DNA of 64,000 nt from URNF01 sp045638005 (GTDB lineage: Bacteria > Bacillota > Clostridia > Oscillospirales > Acutalibacteraceae): NCBI GenBank assembly GCA_045638005.1, contig JAZUAN010000006.1, positions 10,945 to 74,944 of the forward strand, given 5' to 3'. The notes below the pieces were generated by a model, which saw nothing but the letters and a program-made list of their open reading frames with translations, was not told the DNA's origin and did no database searches. The position numbers and the translations under genes were made by a program. Position 1 is the first letter of the stretch. Every line of letters begins with the position of its first letter. Positions 24,188-32,115 of the stretch are shown here, piece by piece.

Positions 24188-24982
24188 ATGGATAGAAAGT
24201 GGATAAAGCGCTGTATTCGTGCTGTCAGTGCACCACTTTACAAATTACGCCGTCACACGGCACCGGAAGCAGAAATCATCTCTGTAAAGTTAAACAACTT
24301 GCCGGATGCATTTCGCGACTACCGCATAGCAGTGGTATCCGACCTACATCTACCGGATTGCATATCCACACCGGCACAGATTATTACGGCGTTAAAAGCC
24401 GCTTCTCCCGATTGTATTTTGGTAGCGGGCGACCTGACCAACCGTTACAATATCGTAGATACTGCAAAACTGCAAAACTTTCTAAAAGCGATTGCTGCGA
24501 TCGCGCCATGTTACGCAATTGCCGGCAATCACGAACGCGCGCCCGAAAGATTGCACGCATACCGCAAAATACTGCAAGCAGCGGATATTCCCCTGCTTTG
24601 TGAGGATTTTGCTCTGTTGGAAAAGCACAGGCAAGGTATTGCCCTTTACGGTGTATGCGATCCGCATTTGCCGCTCCCCAAAGCCGTCCCATCCCCCGCC
24701 ATTCTTTTGATCCACTATCCGCACCGCGCTGCGCGAGCTGCTCACAGCGGTTTTGCGCTTGCCGTTAGCGGGCATGCGCATGGCGGACAGATTCGTTTGG
24801 GTAAACTGGGGATATATGCACCGGGGCAAGGCTTTTTTGCGAAGTATGTCAGCGGTCTATACAAGGTCGGCGACCTACAAATAGTGGTCAGCCGCGGATT
24901 GGGTGACAGTTCCTTGCCTATCCGCTTTCAAAACCGCCCGCACCTGCCCATCATCGTGCTGCAAGCCGCTGATCCCATATAA
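24188..24982 (+). CDS. Metallophosphoesterase, YaeI/YkuE type
   Basis: 264-residue calcineurin-like phosphoesterase with the complete metal-site series: VVSDLHLPD (D-x-H), VAGDLTNR (GD), IAGNHERAP (GNHE), LLIHYPH and SGHAHGGQIRLG (GHxH). Relatives such as YkuE and YaeI sit at the membrane and hydrolyse phosphodiester bonds in lipid-linked substrates; here the N-terminus is basic without a clear transmembrane segment. An AAAGGAG ribosome binding site precedes the ATG, inside the end of the SDR gene. Confidence 0.9.
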   Translation: MDRKWIKRCIRAVSAPLYKLRRHTAPEAEIISVKLNNLPDAFRDYRIAVVSDLHLPDCISTPAQIITALKAASPDCILVAGDLTNRYNIVDTAKLQNFLKAIAAIAPCYAIAGNHERAPERLHAYRKILQAADIPLLCEDFALLEKHRQGIALYGVCDPHLPLPKAVPSPAILLIHYPHRAARAAHSGFALAVSGHAHGGQIRLGKLGIYAPGQGFFAKYVSGLYKVGDLQIVVSRGLGDSSLPIRFQNRPHLPIIVLQAADPI

Positions 24983-25015
24983 TGTATATTATTTTAAAAA
25001 TATTACAATTTTCTA

Positions 25016-25045
25016 TTGACAATATCGCCTTTTTCGGCGTATAAT
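25016..25045 (+). promoter_or_regulatory. Promoter of the liv operon
   Basis: TTGACA (25016-25021) and TATAAT (25040-25045), 18 bases apart. The transcript would begin with the short leader reading frame at 25089. Confidence 0.8.
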
Positions 25046-25088
25046 GACGAATATATTTTTGAATTTTTTGTTAAGGAGCAGGAAAAGC

Positions 25089-25169
25089 ATGTATACGATG
25101 TATTCGTCTATGTCTAAGAAAACTGCCGATATGACGGCGGCTTCTTCTTCCTGCGCCCAAATTGCGTGA
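25089..25169 (+). CDS. 26-residue leader peptide upstream of the liv operon
   Basis: A short frame with a good AAGGAG ribosome binding site encodes MYTMYSSMSKKTADMTAASS followed by SCAQIA and a TGA. It is rich in Ser, Ala, Thr and Met and nearly free of the branched-chain residues (one Ile), so it is not a classic leucine or valine attenuator peptide. Its stop codon overlaps the first arm of the terminator at 25168-25199, so a ribosome reaching the end of the frame would cover that arm. Promoter, leader and terminator precede the binding-protein gene. No homologue is recognised. Confidence 0.5.
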   Translation: MYTMYSSMSKKTADMTAASSSCAQIA

Positions 25170-25199
25170 GCATCGCTGTATTTGCGATGCTCTTTTATT
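25168..25199 (+). terminator. Putative attenuator terminator overlapping the leader stop codon
   Basis: GAGCATCGC (25168-25176) pairs with GCGATGCTC (25184-25192) around a seven-base loop and is followed by TTTTATT. It lies between the liv promoter and the first structural gene, so read-through is required for operon expression. Confidence 0.7.
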
Positions 25200-25251
25200 G
25201 TATTTTACAGCAAAAGCTGTGAAAATAATATTTCAAAAGGAGAGTTTCCCC

Positions 25252-26373
25252 ATGAAAAAGTTTGCAAGAATTGCTGCTCTGTGTCTGGCGCTCATGATGC
25301 TCGTGTCCGCCTTCGCAGGCTGCGGCGAAAAAGAAGCTGAGCAGTTCTTCATTGGCGCTACCGGTCCCCTGACCGGCGATGCATCCTCTTACGGTAACTC
25401 CGTAAACAACGGTGCTATGCTCGCCATCGAAGAAATCAATGCTGCCGGCGGTCTCAATGGCATCACCTTCAAGTTCGAAATGAAGGATGACAAAGCCACC
25501 GCAGAAGATGCTGCCACCGGTTATGACAGCCTGATGGATGCCGGTATGCAGATCTCCATCGGTAGTGTTACCTCCGGCTCCTGCGAGTCCTTCGCTTCCA
25601 AGTCGGCGGAAGACAACCTGTTCTTCATCACCCCCTCCGCTTCTGCTGCCAACGTCATCGAAAACCGTCCCAACGCTTTCCGCGTTTGCTTCGGCGATCC
25701 TGACCAGGGCACCCTCGCGGTGGATGAGCTGGTTAAGGCCGGCTACAAAAAGATCGGCGCTATCTATGATACCAGTGATACATATTCCAGCGGTATCTAT
25801 GCTGCGTTCGACGCTGAGATGAAATCTCGCGGTATCGCGTATACCACCCAGACCTTCGACAAGGAGAACAACAAAGACTTCTCCACCCAGATCGATGCTC
25901 TCAAAGATTGCGACGTTATCTTCCTGCCCATCTACTACACCGAGGCCGGCCTGATTGCTAAGACCTGTGTAGCCAAGGGCTGCAGCGCCGTTCTCTTCGG
26001 CTGCGACGGTCTTGATGGTGTTGCGGATCAGATCGATGATACCGTTACCAACAAGGTCTCCTACATCACTCCCTTTGACGTGAACAGCACTGATGCTGTG
26101 CCGAAGGCCTTTGTTGAAGCTTACAAAGCGAAATACAACAATGAGGCTCCCGATCAGTTCGCTGCTGACGGCTATGATGCTATCTATGCCATCTACGAGG
26201 CTATGAAAGTTGCCGGCATCGACGATACTTCCATCGAGCCCAGCGACCTTTGCGAAAAAGTCAAAGCCGCTATCACCGACGCTTCCTTCAAACTGGACGG
26301 CGCTACCGGCGAGATGTCTTGGGATGCTTCCGGTGCTTGCACCAAGGTTCCCCAGATTGTTGAAGTCAACTGA
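25252..26373 (+). CDS. livK: Branched-chain amino acid ABC transporter, substrate-binding lipoprotein
   Basis: Extracellular ligand-binding component, 373 residues from the ATG at 25252, which follows AAAGGAGAG. The signal peptide ends in a lipobox (SAFAGC, Cys at about 24), so it is a lipoprotein anchored outside the membrane. The start of the mature part, FIGATGPLTGDASSYGNSVN, and EEINAAGGLNG are typical of LivJ/LivK (type I periplasmic binding fold). It is followed by a strong terminator and an inverted-repeat element, then the permease genes, an arrangement that yields more binding protein than permease. Ligand specificity is inferred from the family. Confidence 0.93.
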   Translation: MKKFARIAALCLALMMLVSAFAGCGEKEAEQFFIGATGPLTGDASSYGNSVNNGAMLAIEEINAAGGLNGITFKFEMKDDKATAEDAATGYDSLMDAGMQISIGSVTSGSCESFASKSAEDNLFFITPSASAANVIENRPNAFRVCFGDPDQGTLAVDELVKAGYKKIGAIYDTSDTYSSGIYAAFDAEMKSRGIAYTTQTFDKENNKDFSTQIDALKDCDVIFLPIYYTEAGLIAKTCVAKGCSAVLFGCDGLDGVADQIDDTVTNKVSYITPFDVNSTDAVPKAFVEAYKAKYNNEAPDQFAADGYDAIYAIYEAMKVAGIDDTSIEPSDLCEKVKAAITDASFKLDGATGEMSWDASGACTKVPQIVEVN

Positions 26374-26387
26374 GTAATGACTGGTGC

Positions 26388-26429
26388 GTCTGACCGAGAG
26401 GAAACTCTCGGTCAGACCATTGTCTTTTT
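26388..26429 (+). terminator. Intra-operon terminator after livK
   Basis: Perfect 13-bp stem GTCTGACCGAGAG with its complement, a GAAA tetraloop, then TCTTTTT. It should reduce transcription into livHMGF. Confidence 0.85.
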
Positions 26430-26627
26430 AAGGTGACGCGAGTAATCCGAACCTGCCTCAAAGCGGCATATTTCGGCGCTTTGAGGTCGAAGATTTTAAG
26501 AAGAGCGGATTTCTCGGTCAAGCAAGGCAAAAACACAGCCAATACTCCCGTATTGGCGAGTATTCTAACGACGGGTGAGCGAAAATCCGCCTTCTTAAAA
26601 CAGGCTCGGATTACTCGCGTCACCTTA
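26429..26627. repeat. MITE-like inverted-repeat element inside the liv operon
   Basis: About 199 bases bounded by perfect 22-base inverted repeats (26429-26450 and 26606-26627, ends TAAGGTGACGCG / CGCGTCACCTTA). A second nested imperfect repeat (TTTTAAGAAG.GCGGATTT near 26494 with its complement near 26583) lies inside, so almost the whole element can fold into one hairpin. It has no convincing coding potential; both strands give similar short frames because of the palindrome. It carries no transposase, so it would depend on one elsewhere. It lies between the livK terminator and livH. Confidence 0.75.
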
Positions 26628-26667
26628 GCGTGTTGAAATTCCCCTGAAACCGCAAGGAGAACAAATC

Positions 26668-27531
26668 ATGAGTACGATTTTGAACGGTTTGAGCCTCGGC
26701 GCTATCTATGCATTGATCGCGCTCGGCTATACCATGGTGTACGGCATTGCGAAAATGCTGAACTTCGCGCACGGCGATATCATCATGGTCGGCGCATACG
26801 CCATCCTCACCACACTTACTTTGAGCGGCAATTTGATCGTTGCGATCATTGTTGCTATTGTTATCTGCTCGCTTATGGGTATCGTTATTGAAAAACTTGC
26901 CTATAAGCCGCTGCGCAGTGCTTCCCCGCTTGCTGTGCTGATCACCGCTATCGGTGTCAGTTATTTCTTGCAGGGCGTCGCTCAGCTGATTTACGGCTCT
27001 AAGTCGCAGCCTGTTACGCTGCCCTCTTTCGGCAGCATCCAAATTGGAAAATTACAGATCGGAGTTAATACGGTCATCACACTGGTTGTCGGTGCGTTGA
27101 TCATGGTCGCTCTGACTGTTTTCGTTAAGAAGACCCGCACCGGTCGCGCTATGCTCGCTGTTTCCGAGGATAAGGGCGCCGCACAGCTTATGGGTGTCAA
27201 TGTCAACCGGATCATTATGATCACCTTTGCCATCGGCTCCGCATTGGCGGCTTGTGCAAGTATCTTCTATTTGATGCAGATCCCCTCGGTCAGCCCCACC
27301 CTCGGCGCTATGCCCGGCATCAAGGCCTTTGCCGCTGCTGTTATCGGCGGTATCGGCTCTATTCCCGGTGCTATGATCGGCGGCGTGTTGCTCGGCTTGG
27401 TGGAAAAGATCTGCTCCGGCATTCCGGTTATCAGCCCGTATACCACCGCTATCGAGTTCAGCCTTTTGATCCTCATCCTTTTGGTGAAGCCCATCGGCTT
27501 ACTCGGTAAGAGAAGAAGAGAGAAGGTGTGA
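26668..27531 (+). CDS. livH: Branched-chain amino acid ABC transporter permease LivH
   Basis: 287-residue inner-membrane permease with about eight hydrophobic segments. The start LNGLSLGAIYALIALGYTMV and the stretch LNFAHGDIIMVGAY are typical of LivH, as is the loop VSEDKGAAQLMGVNVNRII (EAA-like contact with the ATPases). The C-terminal region contains AAVIGGIGSIPGAMIGGVLL. The ATG follows AAGGAGAA. It is the first gene after the inverted-repeat element and overlaps livM. Confidence 0.95.
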   Translation: MSTILNGLSLGAIYALIALGYTMVYGIAKMLNFAHGDIIMVGAYAILTTLTLSGNLIVAIIVAIVICSLMGIVIEKLAYKPLRSASPLAVLITAIGVSYFLQGVAQLIYGSKSQPVTLPSFGSIQIGKLQIGVNTVITLVVGALIMVALTVFVKKTRTGRAMLAVSEDKGAAQLMGVNVNRIIMITFAIGSALAACASIFYLMQIPSVSPTLGAMPGIKAFAAAVIGGIGSIPGAMIGGVLLGLVEKICSGIPVISPYTTAIEFSLLILILLVKPIGLLGKRRREKV

Positions 27532-27536
27532 TGAAT

Positions 27537-28676
27537 ATGGGAAAATTGGAAAATAAGCGTTTCTCCTCTTTCAATATCAAGCATCACATCAACTGGATGG
27601 CAGTTGCCGTCTTCCTCGTTTTGATGATCGTTATGAGCGGTGCAGGTTTACTGCCCCGCGCTATCGTTAACCTGCTTACCCGTGTAGCTTACAGCATCAT
27701 TCTTGCTGTTTCGCTCAATTTGGTGGTTGGTTTCTTGGGCGAGTTGAGCCTCGGTCATGCCGGCTTTATGTGTGTCGGCGCTTATATCGGCTGTTATACC
27801 GCCAACTATCTGCACACCGTTATCAACAGCCCGCTGCTGGTACTGATCATCACCATGCTGCTCGGCGGTGTGGTTGCTGCCGTCTTTGGCTTTGTCATCG
27901 GACTGCCGGCATTGCGCCTCAAAGGTGACTATCTCGCGATCGCAACACTCGCTTTCGGCGAGATCGTACGTAACGTATTCAAAAACCTGCCGTATTTCGG
28001 CGGCGCGCTCGGTTTGAGCACCAAAACCTTTAAGGCATCCGAACTGTTCATTGTAGCGTTTATTGTGGTGCTGATTGTGCTGATCCTGCTGCAAAATCTT
28101 ATTCGCAGCAAGCACGGACGTGCTATCACCTCTATCCGTGATAACGAGATCGCCGCAAAGGCAATGGGTATCAACGTGACCTATTACAAACTGTTCGTGT
28201 TTGTTATCGCCGCATTCTTCGCAGGTGTGGCGGGCGTGCTGTACGGTCATCAGAATACCCCTGTGTTATATTCTTTCTTCTCCTACAACTATTCGATCGA
28301 GATCCTTGTTATGGTTGTGCTCGGCGGTATGGGTAATATCTCCGGCTCCATCATCGCAGCCGCCCTTATCACCTACGTCAACTTTGTTCTGCAAAGCGAG
28401 CTGTCCGGTGATCTCGCGGCACTCAAGCTGCTTATCTATGCGATCATCCTCATTGCGGCTGTGTTGTTCAACAACGCGCCTATCTTCCGTCCGCTGAAAG
28501 AAAAAATGGACTTTAGCAAATTGTTTGCCAAATCGCAGACGCCCGGTAAAATCAAGGATGACGATGCTGAATGGGATCGTATTACTACCAAGATCCGCAT
28601 GGACGAGTTGCTGTCTTTGGATTTACAGCCGGACGCAGCAACCACCCCCGACAAGCCCAAGAAGGAGGGAAAATAA
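27537..28676 (+). CDS. livM: Branched-chain amino acid ABC transporter permease LivM
   Basis: About 380 residues, the second permease of the transporter. Hydrophobic segments alternate with the conserved SLNLVVGFLGELSLGHAGF and GLPALRLKGDYLAIATLAFGE blocks; the cytoplasmic loop GRAITSIRDNEIAAKAMGI is the ATPase contact. The C-terminus has an extra hydrophilic tail of about 55 residues (from about 320, ending PDKPKKEGK) not usual in enteric LivM. The ATG at 27537 is eight bases from AAGGTG; alternative starts at 27528 and 27531 are too close to it. Overlaps or abuts livH, and livG follows at once. Confidence 0.94.
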   Translation: MGKLENKRFSSFNIKHHINWMAVAVFLVLMIVMSGAGLLPRAIVNLLTRVAYSIILAVSLNLVVGFLGELSLGHAGFMCVGAYIGCYTANYLHTVINSPLLVLIITMLLGGVVAAVFGFVIGLPALRLKGDYLAIATLAFGEIVRNVFKNLPYFGGALGLSTKTFKASELFIVAFIVVLIVLILLQNLIRSKHGRAITSIRDNEIAAKAMGINVTYYKLFVFVIAAFFAGVAGVLYGHQNTPVLYSFFSYNYSIEILVMVVLGGMGNISGSIIAAALITYVNFVLQSELSGDLAALKLLIYAIILIAAVLFNNAPIFRPLKEKMDFSKLFAKSQTPGKIKDDDAEWDRITTKIRMDELLSLDLQPDAATTPDKPKKEGK

Positions 28677-29447
28677 ATGTCTGACGTCATTTTAAGAACC
28701 GAGAATCTCGGTATCTCCTTCGGCGGTCTGCACGCGGTGCAGGATCTCAATTTAGAGATTCGTAAAAAGCAGTTATACGGTCTCGTCGGTCCCAACGGTG
28801 CCGGCAAAACCACTGTTTTTAACATGCTCACCGGCGTTTACACTCCCACCACCGGTAAATTCTATCTGGATGGTGAGGATCTCACCGGTAAATCGCAGGA
28901 GAACATCAACCACAAAGGTATTGCAAGAACCTTCCAGAACATCCGACTGTTCAACAACATGAGCGTGATCCGCAACGTGCTTGTAGGTCTGCACAATCAG
29001 CCGGAATTCAAATGTAATCCGTTCACCAGCATGTTCCGCCTGCCGAAATACTTCAGCACCGAAAAGAAAATGCGCGAACGTGCCAAAGAGATACTGCGCA
29101 TCTTCGACCTCGAAGAGGAACGAAACAATCTCTCTTGCAACCTGCCTTACGGTAAACAGAGAAAGCTGGAGATTGCCCGCGCCCTCGCGACCAATCCCAA
29201 GCTGTTACTGTTGGATGAACCCGCTGCCGGTATGAACCCGCACGAAACGGAAGATCTGATGAACATCATCCGATATATCCGCGACAATTTCGACATGACC
29301 ATCCTGCTCATTGAGCACGATATGAAATTCGTGTCCGGTCTTTGCGATGAGATCACGGTGCTCAATTTTGGCACCGTGTTGGCGCAAGGTGATACGAAAG
29401 AAGCGCTCAATGACCCCGAGGTCATCAAGGCATACATCGGAGGGTAA
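28677..29447 (+). CDS. livG: Branched-chain amino acid ABC transporter ATP-binding protein LivG
   Basis: 256-residue ATPase. Walker A GPNGAGKTTVFNML near residue 38, the LivG-specific IARTFQNIRLF, a signature region LPYGKQRKLEIARAL in place of the canonical LSGGQ, as is normal for LivG, and Walker B LLLLDEPAAGMNP followed by the switch histidine in LLIEHDMKFV. It begins one base after the livM stop with GGAGG in the livM end. Works with LivF as a heterodimer under the permease pair. Confidence 0.96.
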   Translation: MSDVILRTENLGISFGGLHAVQDLNLEIRKKQLYGLVGPNGAGKTTVFNMLTGVYTPTTGKFYLDGEDLTGKSQENINHKGIARTFQNIRLFNNMSVIRNVLVGLHNQPEFKCNPFTSMFRLPKYFSTEKKMRERAKEILRIFDLEEERNNLSCNLPYGKQRKLEIARALATNPKLLLLDEPAAGMNPHETEDLMNIIRYIRDNFDMTILLIEHDMKFVSGLCDEITVLNFGTVLAQGDTKEALNDPEVIKAYIGG

Positions 29448-29451
29448 AACA

Positions 29452-30162
29452 ATGGCATTATTAGAAGTAAAGGATCTCACCGTTTTCTACGGCGTTATCC
29501 AAGCCCTAAAGGGTATCAGCTTTGAAGTAAACGAGGGTGAGATCGTCACCCTTATCGGTGCCAACGGTGCCGGTAAAACTACCACCATGCAGAGCATCAT
29601 GGGACTTATTCCCGCGAAAGCCGGTACTGTTACCTATAACGGTACCGACATCACCAAGATGCCTTGTCACAAGATCGTGCATCTTGGTATGACGCAGGTG
29701 CCTGAGGGTCGCCGTGTGTTCCAGGAACTGACCGTGTATGAAAACCTGCTGATGGGTGCATACAGTGAGAAAAGCAAAGCGAAGATTAAGCAGTCGATTG
29801 ACGAGATCTACGAATGGTTCCCGCGTCTGGGCGAACGTAAAAACCAGATCGCCGGCACGCTTTCGGGCGGTGAGCAGCAGATGCTCGCAATGGGACGCGC
29901 CATGATGAGCCATCCTGATCTTTTGATGTTGGATGAGCCGTCGATGGGTCTCTCTCCCCTGCTGGTTGATCAAGTATTTGAGATTATCAAAAACTTCCAG
30001 AAAAACGGCACCACCATTCTGTTGGTGGAACAAAACGCCGGTAAATCACTGGCAATCTCCGATCGCGCGTATGTGTTGGAAAATGGACGCATCGCCCTTT
30101 CCGGCACCGGCGCAGAGCTCGCACAAAGCGAGGAAGTTAAAAAAGCTTACCTCGGTGGCTGA
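29452..30162 (+). CDS. livF: Branched-chain amino acid ABC transporter ATP-binding protein LivF
   Basis: 236-residue ATPase, last gene of the operon. Walker A GANGAGKTTTMQSI, the LivF motif GMTQVPEGRRVFQELTVYEN, signature LSGGEQQMLAMGRAL-like segment (LSGGEQQMLAMGRAMMS), Walker B LLMLDEPSMGLSP and the switch region LLVEQNAGKSL. The ATG at 29452 lies four bases after the livG stop with GGAGGG before it. A strong terminator follows at 30176. Confidence 0.96.
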   Translation: MALLEVKDLTVFYGVIQALKGISFEVNEGEIVTLIGANGAGKTTTMQSIMGLIPAKAGTVTYNGTDITKMPCHKIVHLGMTQVPEGRRVFQELTVYENLLMGAYSEKSKAKIKQSIDEIYEWFPRLGERKNQIAGTLSGGEQQMLAMGRAMMSHPDLLMLDEPSMGLSPLLVDQVFEIIKNFQKNGTTILLVEQNAGKSLAISDRAYVLENGRIALSGTGAELAQSEEVKKAYLGG

Positions 30163-30175
30163 GAAAAGCAATTCA

Positions 30176-30217
30176 CAACCCCATCCGATACTCTTCGGAC
30201 GGGGTTGTTGTTTTTTC
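30176..30217 (+). terminator. Terminator of the liv operon
   Basis: Stem CAACCCCATCCGA with an almost perfect complement (TCGGACGGGGTTG), then TTGTTTTTT. It lies 14 bases past the livF stop. Confidence 0.85.
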
Positions 30218-30283
30218 ATGGCATTGACAAGATCTACGTCTTTTTGATATCCTATATTTGAGAGAAAGTAAAGGAGGCTACAT

Positions 30284-30832
30284 ATGAAAAGATTAACTGT
30301 TTTGCTGATCGCAATGGTACTGCTTTTACTCGGATGCCGCACAGCGCCACACTCCTTTTCTGATGCTGACACAGAAAACCGCACCACAACGTCAACAACT
30401 ACTACCTCTAACACCTCACAAACCACTAAGCAAAATACCACTGATGTGCTTTCTATCACCCTCTACCACAAGGAGGACATGTTCAGGGGTGAGGCGAAAG
30501 AGATAAAAACGCTTGAAAATGCGGCACAAATCGAAAGTATCTGCGGGCAACTTTCCGCTGCTTCATGGCAATCTCACGAAGGGGAAAACTGGGTGAAATG
30601 CCTGCCGAAATACGCATCACATATTTTGGTTTTCAAACAAAAGGATAAACAAACCGTGCTGCATATCCCCTACGCAGACGACAAATATATTGCTGTGGGA
30701 ACCTTTGACAGCAACTTATCCTATGCAGAAATATTTCAAATCGCGGATGCCGACCAGAAAAATGGTGTTGAGAGGTTTACGCGATATACGGTTGACGAAA
30801 CCTTAACAACATATCTGTGTGCGTTGTTCTAA
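30284..30832 (+). CDS. Hypothetical lipoprotein
   Basis: 182-residue protein of unknown function. The signal sequence MKRLTVLLIAMVLLLLGC ends in a lipobox with Cys18, so it should be anchored to the outer face of the membrane. A low-complexity Thr/Ser-rich linker (about residues 33-53) separates the anchor from a folded domain of about 130 residues with mixed beta-like segments. AAAGGAGG precedes the ATG. It stands alone between two terminators. No family was recognised. Confidence 0.8.
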   Translation: MKRLTVLLIAMVLLLLGCRTAPHSFSDADTENRTTTSTTTTSNTSQTTKQNTTDVLSITLYHKEDMFRGEAKEIKTLENAAQIESICGQLSAASWQSHEGENWVKCLPKYASHILVFKQKDKQTVLHIPYADDKYIAVGTFDSNLSYAEIFQIADADQKNGVERFTRYTVDETLTTYLCALF

Positions 30833-30838
30833 AATTAT

Positions 30839-30881
30839 AAAAGCACCGACCAAATAATAAATTTGGTCGGTGCTTTTTATT
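30839..30881. terminator. Bidirectional terminator between the lipoprotein gene and rpoD
   Basis: Stem AAAAGCACCGACCAAAT with its complement, five-base loop, T-runs on both sides. Confidence 0.85.
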
Positions 30882-30888
30882 TAGCATA

Positions 30889-32082
30889 TCAATCCAAGAA
30901 ATCCTTGAGTTTCTTGCTACGGCTGGGGTGGCGCAGTTTGCGAAGCGCTTTGGCTTCAATCTGACGGATGCGTTCACGAGTCACGTCAAACTCTTTACCA
31001 ACCTCTTCCAAAGTACGCGGTCTGCCATCTTCCAGACCGAAACGCAGACGAAGCACTTTTTCCTCTCTGGGGGTGAGGGTGGCAAGCACGTCGCCCAGCT
31101 GTTCTTTAAGCAATGTGTGGGAAGCAGCATCCGCAGGCGCGGGCGCTTCGTCGTCGGGGATGAAATCCCCAAGGTGACTGTCTTCCTCTTCACCAATGGG
31201 AGTTTCCAATGACACCGGCTCTTGGGCTACACGCATGATCTCGCGCACCTTATCCACCGGCATGTCCAACTCGACAGCGATCTCGTCAGCAGACGGCTCA
31301 TGACCGTTTTTGTGCAACAGCTGGCTGGACACCTTTTTCACCTTATTGATGGTTTCCACCATGTGCACGGGAATACGGATAGTACGCGCCTGATCGGCAA
31401 TCGCGCGGGTGATCGCTTGACGAATCCACCACGTTGCGTAGGTGGAGAATTTGAAGCCTTTTGTATAGTCAAATTTCTCAACAGCTTTGATAAGACCAAG
31501 GTTACCTTCCTGAATAAGATCGAGGAACTGCATACCGCGACCGACATAGCGTTTTGCAATGCTGACCACCAAGCGGAGGTTTGCTTCGGACAAGCGGCGT
31601 TTTGCATTCTGGTCGCCGTCCATGATCCGTATAGCAAGGTCGATCTCCTCCTCAGAACTGAGCAGCGGCACCCGACCGATCTCTTTTAGATACACCTTGA
31701 CCGGGTCATCAATGGTAATCTGCTCCACTCCCGCATCACCGTCAGTGGTTTCTTCGTGGGAGGTCTGCGCTGTAAAGGTCAGATTGTCCAGCGATTCCAC
31801 CTCGAAATCGTCAATGATCTCAATATTATGGCTTTCCAGCATCTCATACAGCTTGTCCATCTGATCCGGATCGAAATCCATCTCTTCCATGGCATCCATG
31901 ATCTCCTGGGTGGTCAGCTTACCCTTAACCTTGCCAAGTTCGATAAGATCCAGCATACGCTGCTGTTTTTTATCCTTCTTACCAGCAGGCAGCAAGAGGC
32001 TGTCCTCCGCCTTTTCCTCTGTGGTGGCTTCAACCGCTACGGTTTCTTCCTCTTGGATGTTTTCAATCTTTTCCTTGCTCAT
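30889..32082 (-). CDS. rpoD: RNA polymerase primary sigma factor (sigma-70/sigma-A)
   Basis: Housekeeping sigma factor, 397 residues, typical of Firmicutes RpoD, which lack the long enteric insertion. After an acidic N-terminus and a region 1.1-like helical part come region 1.2 (DPVKVYLKEIGRVPLLSSEE), region 2 (YVGRGMQFLDLIQEGNLGLI and FSTYATWWIRQAITRAI), region 3 and region 4.2 with the helix-turn-helix EEVGKEFDVTRERIRQIE. The ATG at 32082 is preceded by GGAGAGGA. Last gene of the dgt-dnaG-rpoD cluster, a variant of the macromolecular synthesis operon. Confidence 0.98.
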   Translation of the reverse strand: MSKEKIENIQEEETVAVEATTEEKAEDSLLLPAGKKDKKQQRMLDLIELGKVKGKLTTQEIMDAMEEMDFDPDQMDKLYEMLESHNIEIIDDFEVESLDNLTFTAQTSHEETTDGDAGVEQITIDDPVKVYLKEIGRVPLLSSEEEIDLAIRIMDGDQNAKRRLSEANLRLVVSIAKRYVGRGMQFLDLIQEGNLGLIKAVEKFDYTKGFKFSTYATWWIRQAITRAIADQARTIRIPVHMVETINKVKKVSSQLLHKNGHEPSADEIAVELDMPVDKVREIMRVAQEPVSLETPIGEEEDSHLGDFIPDDEAPAPADAASHTLLKEQLGDVLATLTPREEKVLRLRFGLEDGRPRTLEEVGKEFDVTRERIRQIEAKALRKLRHPSRSKKLKDFLD

Positions 32083-32115
32083 ATATTTCCTCTCCATTTC
32101 CTCAATGGTTATTTA

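Noticed and set aside
26366..26636. Two similar short frames on opposite strands in the liv gap
   Set aside because: They arise because the inverted-repeat element is almost palindromic; neither shows a ribosome binding site or codon pattern of a real gene.
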